A stretch of DNA of 64,000 nt from Lachnospiraceae bacterium (GTDB taxonomy: Bacteria > Bacillota_A > Clostridia > Lachnospirales > Lachnospiraceae), in the NCBI GenBank assembly GCA_024690425.1, contig JAILCT010000180.1, forward strand, positions 1 to 64,000, read 5' to 3'. The number at the start of each line of letters is the position of its first letter. Position 1 is the stretch's first letter. The translations under genes were made by a program, and so were the position numbers. Shown in pieces: positions 36,584 to 46,600 of this stretch. The notes below the pieces were generated by a model, which was given only the letters and a program-made list of their open reading frames with translations, did not search any database and was not told where the DNA came from.

Positions 36584-37240
36584 ATGAAAAGATGTCTGAA
36601 CTGCAACATAGAAATAGGCGGGAACACGGATACCTGTCCCCTCTGTCAGAACTCCCTGACAGGTGAACCCACACCCGATAACTGGCCCCTTCCGAGGAAG
36701 CTCAAGGCACAGGCCTTCCTGTACAAGCTCCAGCTCTTTCTTGCACTTGCCTTAACGGTTGTGGGTTTGTCTCTTGATTTTCTGCTCGAACTGAACACAG
36801 GTAAACACTACAGTCTCATAATAGCCCTGTGGCTTATAGTATTCGAATGGGATCTGGGAAGAAACATCAAGCGCCTTTTCGTGATAACAAGAACCATCAG
36901 CGTTTCCGTTCTTCATATATGTATACTCCTGCTCATTACAGGCTGGTATTTCGGTTTCTTTGAAATAATGGCATTTATGATCGTACCGATACTTCTTGGT
37001 GCCCTTTTACTGTTAAACCTTGTATTCTCCATGGTGGATACCACAGGTAATGCAATGGTCTATTTTCTCGTGAACATACTTACTATAATGATAATATACG
37101 GTGTAATGAGGGCAAGGCATATATCTACCGGCCTTACATGGGATATATCCCTCATCACAAGCCTGGTAGCCCTTATAGGTATTATCATATTCAAGGGACG
37201 CAAGGTATCAAACGAAGTCCGCAAACGTATAAACTTCTGA
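36584..37240 (+). CDS. Zinc-ribbon membrane protein, DUF6320-like
   Basis: A 218-residue protein. An N-terminal zinc ribbon (CLNCNIEIGGNTDTCPLCQ, residues 4-22) is followed by a cytosolic linker and about six transmembrane helices (from about residue 45 to 205). It resembles DUF6320 proteins, whose function is unknown. Its close spacing after the acyltransferase suggests the two act together, perhaps with the membrane protein anchoring or feeding the acyltransferase; this is inference. Confidence 0.7.
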   Translation: MKRCLNCNIEIGGNTDTCPLCQNSLTGEPTPDNWPLPRKLKAQAFLYKLQLFLALALTVVGLSLDFLLELNTGKHYSLIIALWLIVFEWDLGRNIKRLFVITRTISVSVLHICILLLITGWYFGFFEIMAFMIVPILLGALLLLNLVFSMVDTTGNAMVYFLVNILTIMIIYGVMRARHISTGLTWDISLITSLVALIGIIIFKGRKVSNEVRKRINF

Positions 37241-37266
37241 TCCGTATCCGTTTTATCGGATTTCCC

Positions 37267-38715
37267 TTAAGGCAGAACGAATACCTGTCCAATCTCTATC
37301 ATGTTGGGATTACTTATCTGACCCGAATTGGCTTCATATATCTCAACCCATCTTGATCCATCACCATAGTGCGCCCTGGCAATGTTCCACAGGCAGTCAC
37401 CCTTGACAACCTTATAGGAATCACCGGATCCTTCGATCTCATCGGATGATTTACCGCTGTCTGAGGAAACATCCACTGTCTCTTCATTTCCCTTCTTTAC
37501 ATCCGATACAATCTCCTCTGCTTCTTCCTTCGCATCATTTATGATCTCTTCAGCATCATCCGTGGCATCTACTATGATTTCTTCAGCGTCGTCCTTCGCA
37601 TCATTTATGATCTTTTCAGCATCGTCCTTAGCATCAACTATGATCGCTTCGGCATCTTCTTTTGCTTTATTTATGATCTCTTCTGCTTCTGCCCTGGCAT
37701 CTTCAATGATCTTCTCAGCTTCTTCTGCCTCTTCACCCTGTGAATCTTCCGGCTCTTCCTCAGCCTCTTCCTCTGCAGCGGCAGCACGTATTTCTTCGGC
37801 TTCCTTTCTGGCGTCTTCGATCATAGCCTCGGCTTCAGCTTTTGCGATCGCCACTATCTCCTCAGCTTCCTGTTTTGCATCATCCAGTATAGCTGTCTCA
37901 AGCTCATCAGTTATATCCGCTTCATCGGATTTATCTTCTTCATCTATGTCTTCTTCGTCTATATCTTCTTCGTCTGCATCCGCTTCGTCTTCGTCTATGT
38001 CTGCTTCGTCTGCGTCTGCTTCCTCTTCGTCTATATCTTCTTCATCTGTGTCAGCTTCTTCTTCGTCTATATCTTCTTCATCCGTGTCAGCTTCCTCTTC
38101 ATCTATATCTTCTTCATCCGTGTCAGCTTCTTCTATATCTTCCTCTTCTGTATCTTCTTCCTCTTCATCTGGATCTTCTTTGTCTGCATCCTCTTCAACT
38201 TCTGCTTCTTCAGCTGCTTCTTTCTCCTCAGCTTCCACCTGTTCTACTGTCTTGGGAAGGTAATCATCAATATCTGTATCATCGTTAACAACGATTATCT
38301 CTACATTTGAGATACCCTTGGCCATTATCTTCTGGAATATAAGCATTCCCTGATTGTCGCTTCCTATGGTGGAAAGATAATCCGAAAGGTAACCCGAAAC
38401 ATCTCCTGTTATATTTACATCGGTCTCTCCGTCCTTATTAACCTTAATATCAGCAGATATAACCTCGGCACCTGCATTCTCATAAATCTTTCTTAATTCT
38501 TCGATCTTGTCTTCCACATCGTCTTTGTCCCGGCTCGGATCGGCAAACAGTATCACAAGCTTTCCTGAATAATCGGAATATTCGCTTCCATCATTCTTTT
38601 CTGACGCAAATGCCTTATCCGCATTAACGTATACACCTGTCGTCGACAATAATAAAGCACAGAGCATTATCCTTACCACTGCTCTTTTGATCATATTTTT
38701 TGTTTTTCTCTTCAT
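37267..38715 (-). CDS. Secreted repeat-rich LysM protein
   Basis: A 482-residue secreted protein. A signal peptide occupies about residues 1-37 (cleavage near DKAFA-SEK). A globular domain (50-155) starts KLVILFADPSRDKDD. An acidic region holds five 12-residue repeats (EADTDEEDIDEE type, 196-255). Eleven-residue helical repeats (DAEEIINDAKD type) lie at 283-315 and 332-408. A C-terminal LysM domain (434-482, YKVVKGDCLWNIARAHYG) binds peptidoglycan. The eleven-residue periodicity predicts a hendecad coiled coil, suggesting a stalk or spacer between the wall and the globular head. The product is unknown otherwise. Repeat count may vary between strains. Confidence 0.8.
   Translation of the reverse strand: MKRKTKNMIKRAVVRIMLCALLLSTTGVYVNADKAFASEKNDGSEYSDYSGKLVILFADPSRDKDDVEDKIEELRKIYENAGAEVISADIKVNKDGETDVNITGDVSGYLSDYLSTIGSDNQGMLIFQKIMAKGISNVEIIVVNDDTDIDDYLPKTVEQVEAEEKEAAEEAEVEEDADKEDPDEEEEDTEEEDIEEADTDEEDIDEEEADTDEEDIDEEEADTDEEDIDEEEADADEADIDEDEADADEEDIDEEDIDEEDKSDEADITDELETAILDDAKQEAEEIVAIAKAEAEAMIEDARKEAEEIRAAAAEEEAEEEPEDSQGEEAEEAEKIIEDARAEAEEIINKAKEDAEAIIVDAKDDAEKIINDAKDDAEEIIVDATDDAEEIINDAKEEAEEIVSDVKKGNEETVDVSSDSGKSSDEIEGSGDSYKVVKGDCLWNIARAHYGDGSRWVEIYEANSGQISNPNMIEIGQVFVLP
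37492..37722 (-). repeat. Seven tandem 33-bp units coding hendecad repeats
   Basis: Seven consecutive eleven-codon units, each of the form (E/D)AEEIIxDAKD, lie in the LysM protein. Three related units lie at 37771-37869. Confidence 0.8.
37951..38130 (-). repeat. Five tandem 36-bp units coding acidic repeats
   Basis: Five 12-codon units, EADTDEEDIDEE three times then two variants, lie in the LysM protein. Near-identical DNA suggests recent expansion. Confidence 0.85.
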
Positions 38716-38818
38716 AGTGATTCCCCTCTGATATATTGATGTTCAGTTTACATAATTCAAAATCATATTTTCGGGCATAAACTGCCCATACTTAAAGCGA
38801 CTCTATCATAGCAGAAAA

Positions 38819-38861
38819 AAGCTGATGTGTTAAGCCCCCGAAGGGTCTCACGCATCAGCTT
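38819..38861 (-). terminator. Intrinsic terminator after the PAP2-family gene
   Basis: A 9-bp stem (AAGCTGATG/CATCAGCTT) with an inner CCC-CGAA-GGG hairpin is followed on the minus strand by TTTTTT. It lies about 120 bases after the stop. The region 38716-38983 holds this terminator and otherwise only AT-rich sequence. Confidence 0.85.
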
Positions 38862-38983
38862 CTCACCGGTTTGCAACCGTATATGGTATACATAACATCA
38901 ACATTTTGTATTCGTTTTTTTTCTCAAAACTAGATATGGCCTGCAGCTCTAAATTGTGAACAGTTTATTAAATTTTTATAAAA

Positions 38984-39670
38984 TCACGTTTTGCTCTTAT
39001 CAACCGCAGGTTCCAGTCCTCTTCTGTATGCATATGCAGATACCAGCTTGTCTGCGATCACAAAGAGGATAAGTCCTCCCAATACATCAATGAGGGAATG
39101 CTGCTTAATAAAGACTGTCGACAGTATTATCAGGACAGACGTGATATCAATACCCAGCCGGAATCCGGGCTTTAAAAACAGCTTCGTATGAGATCTCCTG
39201 ACGGCCTGCATAGCAACGCAGGTATTGTAAACATGTATGCTCGGAAACACGTTGGTCGATGTATCTATATGGTACAGATAGGAAACCATTGAGCAGAATA
39301 TATTGTCCCTTGGCAGTACATAAGGCCTCAGATAAAGCTTGGTAGGCATAAGTATCGAGATCACGATAAAGACGCTCATACCAAACACCAGCATGTAGCT
39401 CATCCTTCTGTACTCCGTTTCTTTTGTAAAAAGAAGATAGAAACATACTATAGGGACCATTATGAACCAGGCAAAGTACGGTATGACGAAATACTCGCAG
39501 AAGGGGATCATCTTATCCAGGCTGCCGTAAGTATAAAAATACTCAGGAGCATCGATCCTCTCAATAAGCGAGAACATAAGCATATACACCGTGAAAAATA
39601 TGAACAGCGGCATAAATCTGTTCATCTTGTACTTTGTTATATTAATGTACTGCCGTATCCTTTTATTCAT
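38984..39670 (-). CDS. PAP2-superfamily membrane phosphatase/phosphotransferase
   Basis: A 228-residue membrane protein with about six transmembrane helices. Conserved PSIHVYNT (about 143-150) and a downstream KQHSLIDVLGG (about 190-200) match the second and third parts of the PAP2 (phosphatidic acid phosphatase) active site, as in inositolphosphotransferase-type proteins. The first KxxxxxxRP motif is not obvious (LYLRPY near 110 may correspond). The substrate, likely a lipid phosphate or sugar lipid, is not known. Confidence 0.8.
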   Translation of the reverse strand: MNKRIRQYINITKYKMNRFMPLFIFFTVYMLMFSLIERIDAPEYFYTYGSLDKMIPFCEYFVIPYFAWFIMVPIVCFYLLFTKETEYRRMSYMLVFGMSVFIVISILMPTKLYLRPYVLPRDNIFCSMVSYLYHIDTSTNVFPSIHVYNTCVAMQAVRRSHTKLFLKPGFRLGIDITSVLIILSTVFIKQHSLIDVLGGLILFVIADKLVSAYAYRRGLEPAVDKSKT

Positions 39671-39726
39671 GAAAGAAATAATATCGCCATCACATTAACT
39701 TGTCAATAGATTCAGCATCCATTCGC

Positions 39727-42700
39727 CTATGTGACTTTAAGGACAGACAGTATACCATCATAATCAAAATTCATGCTCAGTTCCCTGACCTTGTCAAGGA
39801 GCCCGCGTTCCTCATCCGGTAATACGTATCCCGAAATATCATCAAGCGCACTCTCTATCGAGTCTATATCCATGTTTGCGGCAGCCTCACGGATCGTATC
39901 ACATACCACGCCGATAAGGTCGGCATCAGCCCGGGGGCTGTCCCCGTCTGTCCTGACCTTATCTTCCTTTTGGCATATATCCTTAAGGACTTCCTTAAAC
40001 GAAAGATAATACGTTATCAGCTTGTCATGATTTTCTTCTATATAAGATATATTGCCTTCCTTACCTGCATATTCAAGGGCAAGAGCCTCTCCCGCAAGAC
40101 CTGCTGCACCTATTATATTGGCCATGCTCTTAAGGGCATGGACCTTTATCGTATAGCCGGGCCAGTCCTTCCTCTCATACAGGTCCATAAGTTCACCCGA
40201 TTTTTCATCGATCGAATCGTAGAATATTTTAAGGGTATTGGAATAGTCCTCACAAGATCCGCTGTTCTTTATGCCTGCCTTGGAATCTATGCCCTCAAGA
40301 TCCGAAAATCTCGGGTCTTCGATCATTCCCCCTACGATCCCTTCATATATATCGGTTTCTGTGCTTTCGGCTGTGCTGTATTTATCTCCCGGGAGGAAGT
40401 CCATCAACATAAGCTCCAGCTTTTTGCCATCTACGGGCTTGCTCAGATAATCGTCAAATCCCATTTCAATATAGTCATCCCGTGCCCCCGATATGGCATT
40501 GGCTGTCAGTATGATACATGGTTTTGTGCTGTTGGGATTCTCATGTGCACCCTTTATCCTGTTAAACAGTTCCAGGCCGTCCATACCCGGCATCATATGA
40601 TCAAGAAGCAGAATGTCATACTCATTTTCTTCAATGAGATTTAATGCTTCATCACCGCTAAGCGCAGTATCGATCCTTATGTGGGTCTGCTTGAGAAGGC
40701 CCCTTATGACCTTTAAGTTCATCTCGGCGTCATCAACAACAAGAATTCGCGCGTTTGGTGCCACGAAGCTTCGTGAGTAACCCGTCGCCTTCTCATCAGC
40801 TTTTCCCGGACTGTCCGCATCACCGACCTTTTCATCGGAAATGATACCCTGGTCAAGTTCAAATGAAAACTCCGAGCCCTCACCGTATTTACTTGACACT
40901 TCGAGCCTGCTGCCCATCATTTCAAGAAGCTTCTGGACTATGCTCATGCCAAGGCCTGTTCCCTCAACAGTCCTGTTATGTTCAAGGTCTATCCTCTCAA
41001 ATGCCCCGAACAGCCTGTCAAGATCGGCCTTTCTTATGCCTATTCCCGTATCCTTTATGCACACCCTTATCCTGGCCATGCGCCTGTCGCGTGACTTTAG
41101 CCCGATACTTAGCGATACTCCTCCCCTTTCCGTGTATTTAACGGCATTTGTAAGGATATTGATCATGCATTGGGCAACCCTTACCGAGTCACCGAACAGA
41201 TATCTGGGGGTATCTTCACCGATACTTACATCTACCTTAAGGCCCTTGGCTTCAGCCCTTGGGGATATCATCTCTATTGCATCCTCAACCAGCTCAACGA
41301 GGTCATACTTGTCGGCAACAAGCTCCATCTTTCCGGCTTCGATCTTGGAAAAATCAAGTATATTGTTAACAAGCGAGAGGAGTACATTGCCTGATCTCTT
41401 TATATTGGAAGCATATTCCCTGACAGGCTTCTCCCTGCTCTCCCTGAGTATCAGTTCGTCCATTCCGAGCACGGCGTTGATAGGTGTCCGTATCTCATGT
41501 GACATATTTGCCAGGAATGCACTCTTTGCCTTGGTTGACTCCTCAGCTATACGGTTCCTGACTTCAAGCTCCTGAACCATGGTCTTTTCATAGTATATGC
41601 AGTTCTCTTTCTGGTTAAATCCGTTGTATATGGCGTATGCCATCTGTTTACAGGAATCATATCCGCAGCATGTGCAGTTTATGCTCCGGGATTCGGCGCT
41701 GAACTTGTTCATGCTGTTAAACACACGGTCAAGTTCATCATTACCGGGAGTATGGTATATGCAATCTCCCGACAGGTCACTGTAATTCCTTATATAATCA
41801 TCAAGGTTGAGGTTCTCAAACTGTCTGTTATAGCTCTCGAGCCGTTCCTGCGGTGTATCGCTCCTTGACCACGGGCTCTTCGGAGTACTCTTCTTCGCCT
41901 CTTCTCTTATCCTCAGAAGCTCATATAAGGCCTCTTCTGTCTTGGATTTTTCGCTGTCAACAGCCGTACCGCATATACATCCTGCCGAACAGTTAAGTGC
42001 ATCAATAAGAAGATACGGTGTTTCGGAGTTAATGATCTTTTCACTGTTGCGATGAAGCCATTCATACAGGTGTTTCTCACCTTCAACCTGACGGATAAAG
42101 ATATCATCTCCCAGAAACCATCTGACGTTCTCAGCCAGTCCTCCGGGGGTGGGATAATATGAACCAAGTCCGTATTCCACTTCACTTCCCGACGGCTGCC
42201 CTTCTATCTTATGTTCCTCAACATACTTCATCAGATGTTCAAATGTAACATTATATTGAACAAGGCCCTTATTGTTCGGATCATCGATCTCTATCTTCTT
42301 GGCTATGCATGGACTAATAAAGGCGAACTTATCAGTGATCTTGAGTTCCTGTCTTGCATATATCGCGGCACACATAAGGGGGCTCTGTACCGGGAAGAGC
42401 TTGGGCAGGAGCTCCGGTATATAATGCTCTATGTATGACACTACCGCAGGGCATGGTTGCGATATCCCCCCGTAAAAATCATGCTCCTTTATGTAATTAA
42501 GATAACCCCATGTGGTGATATCCGCGCCGAATGACACGCTCAAGATTCGGTTGACACCCATTGCCTTCAATCCGCCGAGAACCCTCTCGTACCGGTCCGG
42601 ATAATTGGCCCTGAAGGCAGGTGCAAGAAGGAGTGATATGTTATCACCCCTCTTAAGATCATCAAAAAACCTGTCTGTATCATCGCTGAACTCACGGGCA

Positions 42701-42873
42701 TGATGCTCACATACATCTATGCAGGACCCGCAGGCAACACACTTGCTGCCGTCGACAACTATACGCGACTTCCCGTTCTCCTGTTTAAAAATACACGCAC
42801 CGATCGCCGAGCATACCTTAATACATTTATTACATCCTATGCAATTGTCATTGGTATAGACAATTGAATCCAT
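39727..42873 (-). CDS. [FeFe]-hydrogenase-like sensor hybrid histidine kinase with receiver and Hpt
   Basis: A soluble 1048-residue protein. Two 4Fe-4S motifs (CIGCNKCIKVC from 11, CVACGSCIDVC from 45) are followed by a hydrogenase large-subunit-like domain (75-305). The H-cluster cysteine positions appear retained: Cys141 in SQPCPAVV, Cys189 in SPCIAKK, and Cys295/Cys299 in LNCSAGC. The proton-relay Cys of the first motif is Pro, as expected for a sensor, not an enzyme. A second cluster motif (INCTCCGYDSC...C425) is of the RnfB/AcsC type. Then HisKA (His459 in MSHEIRTP), HATPase, receiver (about 712-830, LLLDHMMPGMDG), Hpt (HALKSMANIIGA, near 945) and a C-terminal helical domain. There are no membrane segments. 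It is the last gene of the signalling operon. Confidence 0.88.
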   Translation of the reverse strand: MDSIVYTNDNCIGCNKCIKVCSAIGACIFKQENGKSRIVVDGSKCVACGSCIDVCEHHAREFSDDTDRFFDDLKRGDNISLLLAPAFRANYPDRYERVLGGLKAMGVNRILSVSFGADITTWGYLNYIKEHDFYGGISQPCPAVVSYIEHYIPELLPKLFPVQSPLMCAAIYARQELKITDKFAFISPCIAKKIEIDDPNNKGLVQYNVTFEHLMKYVEEHKIEGQPSGSEVEYGLGSYYPTPGGLAENVRWFLGDDIFIRQVEGEKHLYEWLHRNSEKIINSETPYLLIDALNCSAGCICGTAVDSEKSKTEEALYELLRIREEAKKSTPKSPWSRSDTPQERLESYNRQFENLNLDDYIRNYSDLSGDCIYHTPGNDELDRVFNSMNKFSAESRSINCTCCGYDSCKQMAYAIYNGFNQKENCIYYEKTMVQELEVRNRIAEESTKAKSAFLANMSHEIRTPINAVLGMDELILRESREKPVREYASNIKRSGNVLLSLVNNILDFSKIEAGKMELVADKYDLVELVEDAIEMISPRAEAKGLKVDVSIGEDTPRYLFGDSVRVAQCMINILTNAVKYTERGGVSLSIGLKSRDRRMARIRVCIKDTGIGIRKADLDRLFGAFERIDLEHNRTVEGTGLGMSIVQKLLEMMGSRLEVSSKYGEGSEFSFELDQGIISDEKVGDADSPGKADEKATGYSRSFVAPNARILVVDDAEMNLKVIRGLLKQTHIRIDTALSGDEALNLIEENEYDILLLDHMMPGMDGLELFNRIKGAHENPNSTKPCIILTANAISGARDDYIEMGFDDYLSKPVDGKKLELMLMDFLPGDKYSTAESTETDIYEGIVGGMIEDPRFSDLEGIDSKAGIKNSGSCEDYSNTLKIFYDSIDEKSGELMDLYERKDWPGYTIKVHALKSMANIIGAAGLAGEALALEYAGKEGNISYIEENHDKLITYYLSFKEVLKDICQKEDKVRTDGDSPRADADLIGVVCDTIREAAANMDIDSIESALDDISGYVLPDEERGLLDKVRELSMNFDYDGILSVLKVT

Positions 42874-42879
42874 TTAAGA

Positions 42880-43641
42880 TCACATCCTGCTTGCAAAAAA
42901 TACCTTAAGCCACTGAAGCAGATCCGGCTTGGGAGTCGATTTTAGTATATAGCCGTCCGGTTTAAGGGCAATTACCTGCTTGACAGATTCCGCATCCCCT
43001 ATACCGGTAAGGAACACTACAGGTATACGGGCTGTTTCCGGCTCGCTCCTTAACATCCTGAGGACCTGCGGTCCCGTAGTTACAGGCATTTCATAGTCAA
43101 GAAGCACCAGGTCCACATTCTTCTTCATCAGGAAGCTTATAGCCTGCATCCCGGATGTTACTATGAACACCTGATAGTCTGCCTTAAGCCAGTCCCTGAC
43201 TATCCTTACAAAAGAAGGATCATCATCCACGACCAGTATGCTCTTGGAGGTCATACGGTTCTTGCGTATTTTCAGAACGGAACTGATTCCCGCAATAAAG
43301 CTGTCCATATCGAGCGGCCTGTCATACCACTCGGTTATCCTCACATCCGGTATCTGTATCTGCAGCGCCTGACGGTCAAGCCTCTCTCCGATCACGACCA
43401 GGTCCTTCTCTTTTTCCTTGACTATATCATTTATATATACGATTGTATCCCTGAGCTCATCAACGTCATCCGCCAGGTACAGGACGAACACTTCGGCCGC
43501 TTCTTCAAATGCACTTATTGTCGTTACATCCGGTTCACAGGATACAACATCCATGCCCGCATCGCAAAGCTTGCGGTATACTCCCTTTACGATAACGCCG
43601 TGCGAATTGCTGATCAATACAATCTTCCCGTTTTCTTCCAT
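42880..43641 (-). CDS. Two-receiver response regulator without output domain
   Basis: About 253 residues. An N-terminal receiver-like domain (1-125) starts KIVLISNSHGVIVKGVYRKL and lacks the Asp pair and phospho-acceptor. A complete C-terminal receiver (about 133-253) has LVVDDDP, the acceptor in VLLDYEMP and the Lys in GYILKSTPK. No DNA-binding or enzymatic output is present, so it probably acts as a phosphate shuttle or by binding a partner. The ATG at 43641 overlaps the upstream kinase stop; GTG at 43644 is an alternative start. Confidence 0.85.
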   Translation of the reverse strand: MEENGKIVLISNSHGVIVKGVYRKLCDAGMDVVSCEPDVTTISAFEEAAEVFVLYLADDVDELRDTIVYINDIVKEKEKDLVVIGERLDRQALQIQIPDVRITEWYDRPLDMDSFIAGISSVLKIRKNRMTSKSILVVDDDPSFVRIVRDWLKADYQVFIVTSGMQAISFLMKKNVDLVLLDYEMPVTTGPQVLRMLRSEPETARIPVVFLTGIGDAESVKQVIALKPDGYILKSTPKPDLLQWLKVFFASRM

Positions 43642-46600
43642 CACCTGCTGCCTCCTGCTTCTCTTATTGTATCCCTGATCCCTTCATAATCAAATTCTTC
43701 CGCATATTTCCTTATCTTATCCATAACACGTCCGACCTTGGCCGGCAATATATAGCCGTCAAGTTCCAAAAGTGCATCCTCAATACCGGATATATCCATG
43801 GCTTCTGCCGCTTCGCTTACCGCTTCGTACATGCTCTCGATTATATAATCATCTGCAACAGGCCCTTTCTTTATATCTCTCTCCTTCTCATCATCCTTTC
43901 CACACACCTCGTCAAGTATATCCTTTAAGCTCAAGTAGTGCTTCATGAAGCCTTCGTGGTTGTTGCGGATATACTCTTCGTCCATCTCCTTGGATGCCGT
44001 TTCGAGTCTCTGAGCCTCATCACCCAGCGACTTGGCGCCTATTATACGGGCGGATGACTTCAGGGCATGAACGCGTATCCCGTATGATGCCCAGTCTTCC
44101 AGTTCATAGAAGTTCTCAATTTCCTTGTATTTCTCATCTATCGAATCATAGAATATCTCAAGGACAGGCTTGTATGATTCCTCTCCTCCGCAATTTCTGA
44201 TACCTTCTTCCCCATCGATCCCATCAAGCTTCTCATACCATTTAAGATCCGCCTCAGGAACATTATCATTCTCTTCTTCCGTTTTCTCGTGCGATACAGA
44301 TGTATCAGCATCATCTTCTTCCCCGTAATCTGTCATCCGTTCGGTCTCTTCAGGTATCATAGCACTTAAGTTATAATGTCCCTCTCCCGTTTTCATATAC
44401 AGGATACCGAATGTACCCGGACCGCAGTTGACAGCTGTAGTTGCGGATGCGGGCTGGAATACCAGCCGGTTTACTTCTATCCTCATCCTTATCTGTTCTT
44501 CTATCCAGTCAATCTCATCCCGGCTCAGCCCGACATATGCGACTATGATAAGGTCCCTGTCTATTTCATGTTCATGTCCCTTTATTACATAATCGATATA
44601 CCGCCTCCAAGCCCGGCTCATACTTCCGAACATGAGCCGGCCCGCTTCCATCCTGCCGTCCTTAAGCTGTATCACCGGATGAAGCATGAAGGACTTGGCA
44701 ACCATGTTAAAGTTCTTGCTTATATGACCTGCCATGGCCATAAAATCCGTTTTACCGACTATATAAGTGCATGGGAATCTTTTCTTAAGTGCTTCCACTT
44801 CTTCGACTATGGCACCAACATCATAATTCTGCAGGGCCATCCTGTACGCTGCAAGGACCAGCATGCCCATAGATCCCGACAGCCTTCCCGAGTCTATTAT
44901 CGTTACATTACCGAAAGCCCTGGCTGCCTGAACTGCCCTGCCATATTCGCGAAGTGTATTTCCTGCTGCGGTTATATGTATAACATGCCTTGCCTTGTTG
45001 AGCTCGTTTGCAAAAAACTGCTCTAAATCAATAATATCCGGGGACTGAGTCCTTGCAGTCCTTCCGCCTACCATCAGATACTTGGTAACCTCAGCGGCTT
45101 CTATCTCATGTTCGTCAAGGAATACACCCTTATCCGTACTTACCTTATAAGGAATAACCCCTATATTGAGGCTCCTTATGACGGATGCGGGCAGGTCGCA
45201 CATCGAGCTTGTGGTGATGGCTACGGACGATTTTCTGACGAAGGTTTCCGTTTCAACAACCGTCTCATCCTGCACAGAATCACTTGTCCTTAATACCTTA
45301 TCCTTAGGCAGGTGCAACAGGAGCATGGCTTCAAGCTGCTCTCCGGAAACAGGTTTACATAAATATCCCTCGAATCCTGAGATCCTGTATAACTCCTGAT
45401 TCTGTGCCCCGGCATTTGCAGTAAGCACAATGACCGGTGTGGATCTGTTAAGACCGCCTGCCTGACCTCTGATATGGCCAAGGCACTCAATGCCGTTCAT
45501 TTCCGGCATCAGGTGGTCCATAAGGATAACGTCATACTGCTTAAGAAGTGTGAGCCTTAGAGCCTCAGCTCCGCTCATCGCTGTCTCCACATCGATCCTG
45601 GTATCTGCAAGAAGCTTGGTTTCAACCCTTAAATTAAGTTCATTGTCATCAACAATAAGTACTGATGCTTCCGGTGCTTCAAAGCTCTGCTTATACAGGG
45701 GACGTTCATTCTTGCCGGCTTTATTGCCGATTATGATATTTCCGACTGCCTGGGGATTGATTATCGACTGTCTGAGCTTTACGACAAACGTGCTGCCCTG
45801 CATATATACGCTGTTGACAGTGATCTCGCCTCCCATAAGATCCACAAGCTGTTTTACTATCGATAATCCAAGACCTGTTCCCTCTATATTTCTGTTTTTC
45901 TCCTCATCCATTCGTTTAAAGGCATCAAAAAGATGGGGGATGGCTTCCTTCTTGATCCCGATCCCTGTGTCGCTGACGGCAAAAGTCAGGATGACCTCAT
46001 TATCGCCCATAGGGTCGCTCTCAACATAAAGCTTAACGAGCCCTTCATTGGTATACTTGATAGCATTGGTAAGGATATTGATAAGTATCTGCTTGATACG
46101 GACTTCATCACCGAACAGTTCTGTGGGTGTAGAAGGATCGATGTCTATCTTGAAGCGCAGGCCCTTGCTCTCCGCCCTTGCCCAGACCATGTTGACTATC
46201 TCCGAAAGTATGTCACCTATACAGTAGCTTACCGGTATAATATCCATATTACCGGACTCAAGCTTGCTCATATCAAGGATGTCATTGATTATGGCAAGAA
46301 GCATCCTGCCCGCTCCCTCGATGCTCCTCGAATCCCTGGCTACTTCTTCAGGTATGTCATTACGGCGTAATATGATCTCATTCAGACCCAGTATGGTACT
46401 GATAGGGGTACGGATCTCATGACTCATATTCGAGAAGAACTTATTCTGCGCCCAGTTAAGCCTTTCTACCTTCTGCGCCTCCTCTTTTGCCCTTTTATTC
46501 TCATCCGTGTACAGAACATTCTGAAAGGCAACCGCCGAATATGTAACAAAGCCCAGGACAATCACTGACACTGCCGCATCCGCATAGAACATAAACCTTG

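Noticed and set aside
37241..37266. Terminator between convergent DUF6320 and LysM genes
   Set aside because: The ATCCG/CGGAT stem is only 5 bp without a U tract.
37492..38130. Tandem repeats that might suggest a CRISPR array
   Set aside because: Units are contiguous, in frame and coding, with no unique spacers.
37541..38263. Long Ser-rich plus-strand reading frame
   Set aside because: It is the antisense of the Glu/Asp/Ala repeats of the LysM protein; composition is purely a shadow.
39727..42873. Metabolic [FeFe] hydrogenase
   Set aside because: Proton-relay Cys is replaced by Pro and the chain continues into a kinase, which indicates a sensor.
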